NCBI RefSeq assembly: GCF_000287675.1
Contig: NZ_ALJL01000025.1
Location: forward strand, 1 to 64,000
From: Lachnoanaerobaculum sp. ICM7
Lineage (GTDB): Bacteria > Bacillota > Clostridia > Lachnospirales > Lachnospiraceae
Direction of reading: 5' to 3'
DNA: 64,000 nt
In this document: positions 27,645-35,373 of the stretch, in pieces
How the letters are laid out: the number at the start of each line of letters is the position of its first letter
Position numbering within the stretch: position 1 is the first letter of the stretch
The notes under the pieces: model-generated
The model's database searches: none
Told to the model about the DNA's origin: nothing
What the model saw: the letters and a program-made list of their open reading frames with translations, nothing else
Position numbers and translations under genes: made by a program

Positions 27645-28349
27645 ATATTTAAAAACATAGTTGATATTATTTACCCGAGAAGATGTCCTGTGTGTGAAGA
27701 GATAATAAATGAAAAAGGTCATCTTATATGTAAGACATGTATAAAAAAGCTTCCTTTTGTGAAAGAACCCTATTGTATTAGATGCGGTAAGGAAATAATT
27801 TCAGAAGATTCCGCCTACTGTGACGAGTGTAACTTAGACAGAGAGTTTGAAGCCGGTAGAGGACTTTGTAATTATACCGATGAGATGAGGCATATCATAC
27901 TTAAAATTAAGTATGACAATAAAAGAGAGTATATTGAAGGCTTTGCAAAGCTAATGGCAATTCGCTATGAAAAGTTTATTAAAGCCTCAAATATTGACTG
28001 TATTATACCTGTTCCGCTTCACAGCTCACGAAAAAGGATGAGAGGTTTTAATCAGTCCGATATTTTGGCAAAATATTTGTCAAAGTATCTGGATATCCCT
28101 GTAGTACATGACTGCCTTTGCAGAGTAAAAAAGACTAAAGATCAAAAAGGATTAAACAGAACTGAAAGACTTCACAATCTTGACAATGCATTCATGGTAA
28201 GGGATTTACCCTCAAATATTAAAAATATTTTGATTGTTGATGATGTATATACTACAGGTACAACTATAGAAAAATGTGCAAAAGTCTTAAAAGATTCCGG
28301 AATAAATAAAATTTATTTCTTAACCATATGTACAGGAAGCATTGGTTAG
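27645..28349 (+). CDS. comFC: ComFC-family phosphoribosyltransferase-like protein (probable ATA start)
   Basis: ComFC-like proteins are needed for DNA uptake in competent bacteria and have a PRTase fold. The start appears to be ATA 27645, 8 bases after a perfect AGGAGG (27631-27636). It gives the expected N-terminus FKNIVDIIYPRRCPVC. The first ATG/GTG/TTG alternative, GTG 27690, would remove the first zinc-finger cysteine. A zinc ribbon (CPVC, CKTC, CIRC, CDEC) precedes the PRTase motif VDDVYTTGTTIEKC and the PVPLHSSRKRMRGFNQ segment. The protein has 234 residues, normal for the family. An ATG-to-ATA change or sequencing error is possible. It follows recD2 by 3 bases. Confidence 0.85.
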   Translation: MFKNIVDIIYPRRCPVCEEIINEKGHLICKTCIKKLPFVKEPYCIRCGKEIISEDSAYCDECNLDREFEAGRGLCNYTDEMRHIILKIKYDNKREYIEGFAKLMAIRYEKFIKASNIDCIIPVPLHSSRKRMRGFNQSDILAKYLSKYLDIPVVHDCLCRVKKTKDQKGLNRTERLHNLDNAFMVRDLPSNIKNILIVDDVYTTGTTIEKCAKVLKDSGINKIYFLTICTGSIG

Positions 28350-28416
28350 TAGTAAAATATACTTAGGTTTGCAGTTCTTAAAACCTTACATTTTAACTTC
28401 CGGGAGGACATAATTT

Positions 28417-29070
28417 ATGAAAAAGAGTTTATATCTGTTACCTTTAATGATTGTAATGCTTTCTGCTTGTGTAAATAAACAGGCGGATGTAGCGGTGACT
28501 GCAAAAGCGGATGAGAGTACGGTGGAAGCCACACAAAAAGATGAGACTACAGCGGATTCTACACAAAAAGATGAGACTACGGCGGATGCTACACAAAAAG
28601 ATGATGCAGCCAATAAAGACTCAAAGAGAGTTGAGAAGGAGTTTGGAAGCTTTATTGTGGCTGAAGGATTCGGTGAAGCAAAGGAACAATCAGGCGGTGG
28701 AAGATATTTTTATGTTGTTGAAGGTCATGAACATGATGCAAGACCAAATAATATCTCTATAAATACCGGACATCAAAATTATAACTTGGATGAAAGTGAA
28801 AAGTTTGCGGAGTCTACCACATGGCAGTTAAATATGCAGATAAAGCAATACGGTATGGATGCTGTAGTTTACGGTTCATCAGGAAAAACCGATGCAGGCG
28901 ATATAATGTATATCTTTGATATCAAGTTTAATGACAGTGATGAGATAGACCGTCAATACTATATATTAAGAGATAAAAAATACGTGATGGTCTTTATGTC
29001 AAACTTTGACGGTGATGAGTCTGTAAACAAGGCGGCGGAGTTGATGGCAAAGAGTTTTGAGTGGAAATAA
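28417..29070 (+). CDS. Putative lipoprotein with Thr/Gln/Lys repeats
   Basis: The 217-residue protein has a lipobox (LMIVMLSAC, Cys near residue 18) and should be lipid-anchored at the outer face of the membrane. A linker of 3 near-identical TQKDETTAD-type repeats (36-base DNA unit, ~28527-28610) leads to a ~150-residue C-terminal domain (GSFIVAEGF, NISINTGHQNYN, AVVYGSSGKTDAG) that I do not recognise. GGGAGG precedes the ATG. It stands alone between comFC and pyrH. Confidence 0.75.
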   Translation: MKKSLYLLPLMIVMLSACVNKQADVAVTAKADESTVEATQKDETTADSTQKDETTADATQKDDAANKDSKRVEKEFGSFIVAEGFGEAKEQSGGGRYFYVVEGHEHDARPNNISINTGHQNYNLDESEKFAESTTWQLNMQIKQYGMDAVVYGSSGKTDAGDIMYIFDIKFNDSDEIDRQYYILRDKKYVMVFMSNFDGDESVNKAAELMAKSFEWK

Positions 29071-29150
29071 TTTAATTTCCGGTAGATGGTGAATAGGAGC
29101 ATATAGCTAAAAGTATAGTACTTAAATATTTATTGCTATATTTTAACTTA

Positions 29151-29179
29151 TTGTATAACTATTTTCCCTATGGTATACT
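29151..29179 (+). promoter_or_regulatory. pyrH-frr promoter
   Basis: TTGTAT (29151-29156) and TATACT (29174-29179) are spaced by 17 bases, ~30 bases before the pyrH start. Confidence 0.65.
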
Positions 29180-29216
29180 TGTGTCATAATTCCAAGTAAA
29201 AAGGATAGAAGAATCT

Positions 29217-29915
29217 ATGCAAAACAAAAGAGTAATGTTGAAACTCAGCGGTGAAGCTTTGGCAAAGCCTGAGGGTGGTTACAACGAAGATAAAGTAAGA
29301 GATATTGCAAAGCAATTAAAGCCTTCTTTGGCGGCAGGTACTAATATCGGTATTGTTATCGGTGGAGGTAACTACTGGAGAGGCAGAACATCTGAAGCTA
29401 TTGACAGAACAAAGGCGGATCAGATAGGAATGCTTGCGACCATTATGAACTGTATTTATGTATCTGAAATTTTCCGTTCGGAGGGAATAGATACAGCAAT
29501 CTTTTCGGCATTTCCTTGTGGGGATATGGCGGAAGTATTCTCAAAAGACAGAGTAAATGAAAGATTTAAAGAGGGCAAGGTTGTATTCTTTGGTGGAGGT
29601 ACAGGTCATCCATACTTCTCTACAGATACCGGTATAGTTTTAAGAGCTATTGAAATGGATGTAGATATGATACTTTTGGCAAAATCTATTGACGGAGTAT
29701 ATAATGCAGATCCTAAGGTGGATCCTAATGCAAAGAAGTATGATACGCTTACAATTCAGGAAGTAATTGATAAGAGACTGGCTGTAGTTGATTTGACCGC
29801 TTCAGTAATGTGTCTTGAGCATAAGATGCCGCTCGCAGTATTTGATTTAAATGAAGAGAATTCTATAAAAAATGCGCTGGACGGCAAGATAAACGGAACA
29901 ATTGTGACAGTGTAA
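29217..29915 (+). CDS. pyrH: UMP kinase
   Basis: The 232-residue hexameric UMP kinase makes UDP from UMP and ATP. The N-terminal LKLSGEAL and GIVIGGGNYWRG motifs and the TGHPYFSTDTG segment are typical, and the length is standard. AAGGATAG precedes the ATG. It is the first gene of the pyrH-frr transcript, which ends in a terminator after frr. Confidence 0.96.
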   Translation: MQNKRVMLKLSGEALAKPEGGYNEDKVRDIAKQLKPSLAAGTNIGIVIGGGNYWRGRTSEAIDRTKADQIGMLATIMNCIYVSEIFRSEGIDTAIFSAFPCGDMAEVFSKDRVNERFKEGKVVFFGGGTGHPYFSTDTGIVLRAIEMDVDMILLAKSIDGVYNADPKVDPNAKKYDTLTIQEVIDKRLAVVDLTASVMCLEHKMPLAVFDLNEENSIKNALDGKINGTIVTV

Positions 29916-29954
29916 TTGTAATATATTTAATAAACATAATTTTAAGGAGATTTT

Positions 29955-30509
29955 ATGCAAGAGAGTATTAAAAAGTTTGAAGAGAAGATGACAAAATCTA
30001 TCGATGTTTTGCTTGAGGAATACGCTTCAATCAGAGCAGGAAGAGCTAACCCTCATGTACTTGACAGAATAAAAGTTGAATATTATGGAACACCTACACC
30101 TATTCAGCAGGTTGGAAATATTTCAGTTCCGGAGCCTAGAATTATACAGATAGCACCTTGGGAGAAGTCTCTTTTAAAGGAGATTGAGAAGGCTATCAAT
30201 ATGTCGGACCTCGGCATCAATCCTACAAATGACGGTTCATGTATCAGACTTATCTTCCCTGAGCTTACTGAGGAGAGAAGAAAAGAACTTGTTAAGGATG
30301 TAAAGAAAAAAGGTGAGGCATGTAAGGTTGCTGTCAGAAATATCAGACGTGATGCTATAGATGCCATCAAAAAACTCGAAAAGGCCGGAGAGTTTACAGA
30401 GGATGATTTAAAGGACGGCGAAAACAAAATACAAAAGATTACAGATAAGGCTATTGAGAGAGTAGATAAGGCTATTGAAGACAAGTCAAAGGAAATATTA
30501 ACAGTTTAA
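29955..30509 (+). CDS. frr: Ribosome recycling factor
   Basis: The 184-residue protein splits post-termination ribosomes together with EF-G. It has the RRF signature (IRAGRANPHVLDRIKVEYYGTPTP split over the N-terminal part, then NPTNDGSCIRL, ELTEERRKELVK, AVRNIRRDA). AAGGAG precedes the ATG. The order pyrH-frr-uppS is standard. Confidence 0.97.
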   Translation: MQESIKKFEEKMTKSIDVLLEEYASIRAGRANPHVLDRIKVEYYGTPTPIQQVGNISVPEPRIIQIAPWEKSLLKEIEKAINMSDLGINPTNDGSCIRLIFPELTEERRKELVKDVKKKGEACKVAVRNIRRDAIDAIKKLEKAGEFTEDDLKDGENKIQKITDKAIERVDKAIEDKSKEILTV

Positions 30510-30553
30510 TTAGCCGGCTTCATATCAGTAGAGACAAATAGTTTCTAAAGTTT

Positions 30554-30577
30554 AAGAAGGTGGGCTTCCACCTTCTT
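30554..30577 (+). terminator. Terminator after frr
   Basis: A perfect 10-bp stem AAGAAGGTGG/CCACCTTCTT with a GCTT loop, followed by GTTTT. It divides pyrH-frr from the uppS operon. Confidence 0.8.
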
Positions 30578-30609
30578 GTTTTATAGTTTAAAGTGAATGG
30601 AGTATAAAT

Positions 30610-31317
30610 TTGGAAAACTTAGTTATACCAAAAAGCATTGCCATAATACTGGACGGTAATGGCAGATGGGCTGAAAGAAGAAACCTGCCAAGAGCAATGG
30701 GACATAAAGCCGGATGTGAGGCGCTTGAAAAAACTGTTGAGGACTGTGTGAGGCTTGGAGTGGAGTGCCTTACAGTATATGCTTTTTCTACAGAAAACTG
30801 GAAAAGATCTGCAGTTGAAGTAAGTGCTTTGATGAAGCTTCTCAGATTTTATATGGTGAAGCTTATCGATGTTGCAAATAAAAACAATGTAAAGGCTGTA
30901 ATGATCGGTGATGAGAGCAGATTTGATCCCGATATCAGAAAAGGAATTCAAAAGCTTGTGGATGCAACAAGCTCAAACACAGGTATGACTTTTGCCTTTG
31001 CTATAAATTACGGTGGAAGAGATGAGATAAAAAGAGCTGTAGAGCATATAGTGGATGATGCCGTCGCCGGAGTTATTTCAAAAGAGAATATAAATGAGGA
31101 GCTTATATCCTCATATTTAGATACAAAGAATTTACCGGATCCGGATTTGCTTATTCGTACAAGCGGTGAGCTGAGAGTTTCAAACTTCTTACTTTGGCAG
31201 ATAGCATACAGTGAGTTTTATATTACGGATACCTTGTGGCCGGATTTTGATAAGGAAGAGCTTTTGAAGGCTGTTGAGAGCTACAGCAAAAGACAGAGGA
31301 GATTTGGAGGTCGTTAA
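30610..31317 (+). CDS. uppS: Undecaprenyl (isoprenyl) diphosphate synthase
   Basis: This cis-prenyltransferase (235 residues) makes the C55 lipid carrier for peptidoglycan from farnesyl diphosphate and IPP. Motifs: AIILDGNGRWAERR with the catalytic Asp, GHKAGCEAL, YAFSTENWKR, and DLLIRTSGELRVSNFLLWQ. The start is TTG 30610 with GGAG at 7-base spacing; there is no suitable ATG. Its stop overlaps cdsA. The run through dxr, rseP and ispG links isoprenoid supply with envelope synthesis. Confidence 0.96.
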   Translation: MENLVIPKSIAIILDGNGRWAERRNLPRAMGHKAGCEALEKTVEDCVRLGVECLTVYAFSTENWKRSAVEVSALMKLLRFYMVKLIDVANKNNVKAVMIGDESRFDPDIRKGIQKLVDATSSNTGMTFAFAINYGGRDEIKRAVEHIVDDAVAGVISKENINEELISSYLDTKNLPDPDLLIRTSGELRVSNFLLWQIAYSEFYITDTLWPDFDKEELLKAVESYSKRQRRFGGR

Positions 31318-32117
31318 TGTTTTTTACCAGACTGATAAGTGGAATAGGACTTTTGATAGTGGCTATCTTGGCTTTTTATATAGGTAATTTACCGCTTATA
31401 ATATTATCCGCATTGATTTCTATAATAGGTTTATTTGAATTTTACAGAGCCTTGGACCTTGATAAGAAAAATATTGCATATCTTGGATATGTATATTCAA
31501 TGATATATTATTGCTTGATTTATTTTAAATTAAATCAATATATATTCTTTTCAGTGATAGCATTCCTTATGCTTATTTTTGCAATATATGTATTTACATT
31601 TCCTAAGTATAAGACCGAGGAGATATCACTTATATTTATGGGGGTGATGTATATTCCGATACTGTTTTCATATGTTTACAATACCAGAACATATGAGGAC
31701 GGACAGTATCTGGCATGGTTAATACTTATATCCAGCTGGGGTTCGGATACATGTGCATATGCGGTAGGTTCACTTTTTGGAAAGCATAAGATAGCTCCTG
31801 TACTAAGCCCTAAAAAGTCTGTAGAAGGCAGTATAGGCGGAGTTTTGGGAGCCGCTCTTATAGGAGGTATATTCGGTGCTATAATGTCGGGACATTTTAT
31901 AAGTACCTTCTCACCGGTATTTACTTGTGCCGCTTCATGTGCTATAGGTTCTGTAATATCACAGGTCGGTGATGCTCTTGCTTCAGCTATAAAGAGAAAT
32001 CATAATATAAAAGACTATGGTAATTTAATTCCGGGACATGGTGGCATACTTGACAGATTTGACAGTATGATATTTACCGCTCCTGCAATCTTTTTTGCAA
32101 TATATTTTTTAGGATAA
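31317..32117 (+). CDS. cdsA: Phosphatidate cytidylyltransferase
   Basis: The 266-residue membrane enzyme makes CDP-diacylglycerol from CTP and phosphatidate. It has about 7-8 membrane helices and the C-terminal CDS signature (KDYGNLIPGHGGILDRFDSM). SWGSDTCAYAVG and KSVEGSIGG are also conserved. ATG 31317 overlaps the uppS stop by one base (TAATG) and has GGAGG upstream. Translational coupling is likely. Confidence 0.95.
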   Translation: MFFTRLISGIGLLIVAILAFYIGNLPLIILSALISIIGLFEFYRALDLDKKNIAYLGYVYSMIYYCLIYFKLNQYIFFSVIAFLMLIFAIYVFTFPKYKTEEISLIFMGVMYIPILFSYVYNTRTYEDGQYLAWLILISSWGSDTCAYAVGSLFGKHKIAPVLSPKKSVEGSIGGVLGAALIGGIFGAIMSGHFISTFSPVFTCAASCAIGSVISQVGDALASAIKRNHNIKDYGNLIPGHGGILDRFDSMIFTAPAIFFAIYFLG

Positions 32118-32121
32118 ATAA

Positions 32122-33261
32122 ATGAAAAAAATATCTATTTTGGGATCCACAGGATCCATAGGAACACAGACACTTGATATAGTTAGAATAAATAATGATG
32201 CGGAAGTGGTGGCACTTTCCGCTCATAAAAATATAGATTTACTGGAAAAGCAGATACGAGAGTTCAATCCGAAGGTGGTTGCCATATGGGAGGAAGCTGA
32301 CGCAAAAATTCTTTCAGATAAAGTAAAGGATTTGGATGTGAAAGTGTGCTTCGGTATGGATGGACTGATAGAGGTTGCCTCTGTTTGTGATGCCGATATA
32401 GTGGTAACAGCTGTTGTAGGAATGATAGGTATAGAGCCTACTATTGCGGCAATTAAGGCAAAGAAGGATATTGCGCTTGCAAATAAGGAGACACTTGTTT
32501 GTGCCGGTCATATTATTATGCCGCTTGCAAAGGATATGGGTATAAATATATATCCGGTTGACTCTGAGCACAGTGCTATTTTTCAATGTCTTGATAAGAA
32601 CAATCCTATAAAGAAGATCTTGCTTACCGCTTCAGGCGGACCTTTTAGAGGTTTTAGCAAGGAAGAATTGGAAAATGTTACTCTTGAAGATGCTCTAAAG
32701 CATCCGAACTGGAGTATGGGCAAAAAAATCACCATTGATTCTGCTACAATGATAAACAAGGGATTGGAGATAATTGAGGCGTCGCATTTATTTGGTGTGG
32801 ATATTGATGATATTGAGGTTGTAATACAAAAAGAATCCATCATTCATTCTATGGTAGAGTTTAAAGATAACGGAATTTTAGCACAGCTTGGTACACCTGA
32901 TATGAAGCTGCCTATTTCCTATGCTCTGTTCTATCCGGAAAGAAGATATATATCTGAGGAAAGAGTGGACTTTAACGCACTTGCAACTTTAAACTTTTCA
33001 AAACCTGATTTGGATGTGTTTGAAGGACTTAAGATGGCTATATCGGCAGGCAAAAAGGGTGGAAGTGCACCTACAGTTTTGAATGCCGCGAATGAATGGG
33101 CTGTAGATAAATTCTTAAATAAAAAGATTGGATTTACAGATATACCGCGTCTTATCGGTCTTGCCATTGAAAATCATCAGTTCAAGGAAAATCCGTCCCT
33201 TGAGGATATCCTATCATTGAAACAGTGGACAGAAGAGTATCTGGAAAGGATAAAAATTTGA
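32122..33261 (+). CDS. dxr: 1-deoxy-D-xylulose 5-phosphate reductoisomerase
   Basis: The 379-residue NADPH enzyme makes 2-C-methylerythritol 4-phosphate, the committed step of the MEP isoprenoid pathway. The Rossmann motif ILGSTGSIGTQTLD is at the start; NKETLVCAG, PVDSEHSAIFQ, LTASGGPF and WSMGKKITIDSATM follow. It is 4 bases after cdsA. With ispG downstream it shows that the cell uses the MEP pathway. Confidence 0.97.
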   Translation: MKKISILGSTGSIGTQTLDIVRINNDAEVVALSAHKNIDLLEKQIREFNPKVVAIWEEADAKILSDKVKDLDVKVCFGMDGLIEVASVCDADIVVTAVVGMIGIEPTIAAIKAKKDIALANKETLVCAGHIIMPLAKDMGINIYPVDSEHSAIFQCLDKNNPIKKILLTASGGPFRGFSKEELENVTLEDALKHPNWSMGKKITIDSATMINKGLEIIEASHLFGVDIDDIEVVIQKESIIHSMVEFKDNGILAQLGTPDMKLPISYALFYPERRYISEERVDFNALATLNFSKPDLDVFEGLKMAISAGKKGGSAPTVLNAANEWAVDKFLNKKIGFTDIPRLIGLAIENHQFKENPSLEDILSLKQWTEEYLERIKI

Positions 33262-34289
33262 ATATAGTTATTGCACTAATTATTTTTGGAATAATAGTAT
33301 TAATACATGAGTTTGGACATTTTCTTTTTGCCAAACTCTCAGGAGTAAAAGTTGTAGAGTTTTCCGTAGGAATGGGACCTAGAATTTTCTCTGTAAAGGG
33401 GAAAGAGACAAGGTACTCACTGAAACTCTTACTGCTTGGCGGTTCCTGCGCCATGTATGGAGAAGATGAGGATGAAGATGCACCGGGAAGCTTTAACAGT
33501 GCACCCCTTTTAGGAAGAATTGCCACTATTGCGGCAGGACCTTTTTTTAACTTTATCTTAGCATTTTTAGTTGCCATATTTATAGTTGCAAATGTAGGCG
33601 TGGATAAACCTGTTATAAGCGGATTTGTATCAGGACTTCCGGCTGAGAGCTCAGGGCTTATGGTAGGCGATGAGATAGAAAAAATTAATGGAAGAGATAT
33701 TGACTTTTACAGAAGTGTTTCCACATATCTGTTTATGAATCAGGGCAAGGATATTACACTTACGGTAAAAAGAAATAATGAAAAACAAACAATAACCGTT
33801 ACACCCGTGTATAATGAGGAATACTCTCAATATATGATAGGTATAAAAAGCTCAGGATATGAAAAGCTGAAAAATCCTTTTTCTGTACTGAAGTATTCTG
33901 TTTTGGAAGTGAAATATACTATTTCCATGACTGTTGATTCACTTATATACCTTCTGAGAGGCAGAGCAAGAGCAAGTGAGATAAGCGGTCCTGTAGGTAT
34001 TGTAAATATGATTGGAACTACGGTGAATGAATCAAAACCTTATGGAATATTCGTTGTGCTGCTTTCATTGTCACAGATGGTTTTACTTTTAAGTGCAAAC
34101 CTTGGAGTAATGAATTTACTTCCACTACCGGCACTTGACGGCGGAAGACTTATCTTTTTATTCCTTGAGGCAATATTTAGACGACCTTTAAACAGAAAAG
34201 TGGAAGGATATATCCATTTTGCAGGTTTTGCTCTCTTAATGCTTTTGATGGTTTTTGTAATGTTTAATGATATAAGAAAGATTATATGA
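33258..34289 (+). CDS. rseP: RseP/RasP-type site-2 intramembrane metalloprotease
   Basis: The 343-residue M50 protease cuts membrane-embedded substrates such as anti-sigma factors and signal-peptide remnants. Zinc ligands lie in HEFGH (His17, Glu18, His21) in the first helix, and NLLPLPALDGGRL supplies the third ligand. A PDZ domain (~residues 115-195) lies between. The start is TTG 33258, overlapping the dxr stop (TTGA) with AAAGGA 7 bases upstream; the upstream frame from 33225 lies within dxr. Confidence 0.94.
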   Translation: MNIVIALIIFGIIVLIHEFGHFLFAKLSGVKVVEFSVGMGPRIFSVKGKETRYSLKLLLLGGSCAMYGEDEDEDAPGSFNSAPLLGRIATIAAGPFFNFILAFLVAIFIVANVGVDKPVISGFVSGLPAESSGLMVGDEIEKINGRDIDFYRSVSTYLFMNQGKDITLTVKRNNEKQTITVTPVYNEEYSQYMIGIKSSGYEKLKNPFSVLKYSVLEVKYTISMTVDSLIYLLRGRARASEISGPVGIVNMIGTTVNESKPYGIFVVLLSLSQMVLLLSANLGVMNLLPLPALDGGRLIFLFLEAIFRRPLNRKVEGYIHFAGFALLMLLMVFVMFNDIRKII

Positions 34290-34313
34290 TGCTAAACATC
34301 ATTGGAGTAAGTA

Positions 34314-35372
34314 ATGAGAAAGAAAACAAGATTAGTACAAATAGGAGATAAATATATAGGCGGTGACATGCCTATTCTTATACAGTCAATGTGTAATACA
34401 AAGACTGATGATGTTAAAGCAACTGTAGATCAGATTTTAAGACTTGAGGATGCAGGTTGTGACATAATAAGAGTTGCAGTGCCAAATTCGGAGGCCGCTT
34501 CGGCAATCTCTGAGATTAAAAAGCAGATACATATACCGCTTGTTGCCGATATTCATTTTGACTACAGACTGGCACTTGAGGCTATAAAGTCAGGTTGTGA
34601 TAAGATAAGGATTAATCCCGGAAATATCGGAAGCAGTGAAAGAATAAAAGCTGTAGTGGATGCTTGTAAAGAAAGAAATCTTCCAATAAGAGTAGGTGTA
34701 AACTCAGGCTCTTTGGAGAAAAATCTTATTGAAAAATATGGCGGTGTTACAGCCGAAGGTATTGTTGAGTCTGCACTTGATAAGGTAAAAATTATAGAAG
34801 ATATGTATTATAACAATCTTGTTATAAGTATTAAATCTTCAGATGTAATGATGTGTGTAAAGGCACATGAACTGATTTCACAAAGAACAGATTATCCGCT
34901 TCATATAGGTATAACAGAATCCGGAACAGTGAAAAGAGGTATGATAAAGTCATCACTGGGCCTTGGTATTATATTATATCAGGGTATAGGTGATACTGTC
35001 AGAGTATCTCTTACAGGTGATCCGGTAGAAGAAATTTTTGCGGCAAAGCTTATATTAAACAATCTCGGACTTAGAAAAGGCGGTATAGAGGTTGTATCCT
35101 GTCCTACATGTGGAAGAACAAATATAGATCTTATAGGTCTTGCAGGTAAGGTTGAAAAGCTTGTAGAAGGTTATGATCTTAATATAAAGGTTGCAGTAAT
35201 GGGATGTGTGGTAAACGGACCGGGAGAAGCCAAGGAAGCCGACATAGGTATTGCCGGGGGAATAGGTGAGGGACTCTTGATAAAGAAGGGCAAGGTAGTA
35301 AAGAAATTGCCTGAAAATGAACTTTTAGCTGCCCTTAAAGAGGAACTTGATATATTGTCAAAAGAGGCATAG
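34314..35372 (+). CDS. ispG: 4-hydroxy-3-methylbut-2-en-1-yl diphosphate synthase
   Basis: The 352-residue iron-sulfur enzyme performs the penultimate MEP step. The N-terminal TIM barrel carries PILIQSMCNTKTDDV and ADIHFDYRLAL. The C-terminal cluster ligands are in SCPTCGRT and GCVVNGPGE. GGAG precedes the ATG. It is oxygen-sensitive in this class, consistent with an anaerobe. polC begins 2 bases after its stop. Confidence 0.96.
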   Translation: MRKKTRLVQIGDKYIGGDMPILIQSMCNTKTDDVKATVDQILRLEDAGCDIIRVAVPNSEAASAISEIKKQIHIPLVADIHFDYRLALEAIKSGCDKIRINPGNIGSSERIKAVVDACKERNLPIRVGVNSGSLEKNLIEKYGGVTAEGIVESALDKVKIIEDMYYNNLVISIKSSDVMMCVKAHELISQRTDYPLHIGITESGTVKRGMIKSSLGLGIILYQGIGDTVRVSLTGDPVEEIFAAKLILNNLGLRKGGIEVVSCPTCGRTNIDLIGLAGKVEKLVEGYDLNIKVAVMGCVVNGPGEAKEADIGIAGGIGEGLLIKKGKVVKKLPENELLAALKEELDILSKEA

Positions 35373-35373
35373 A

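Noticed and set aside
28511-28762. Basic 83-residue plus-strand frame
   Set aside because: It is an out-of-frame reading of the lipoprotein repeat region and repeats only because the DNA does.
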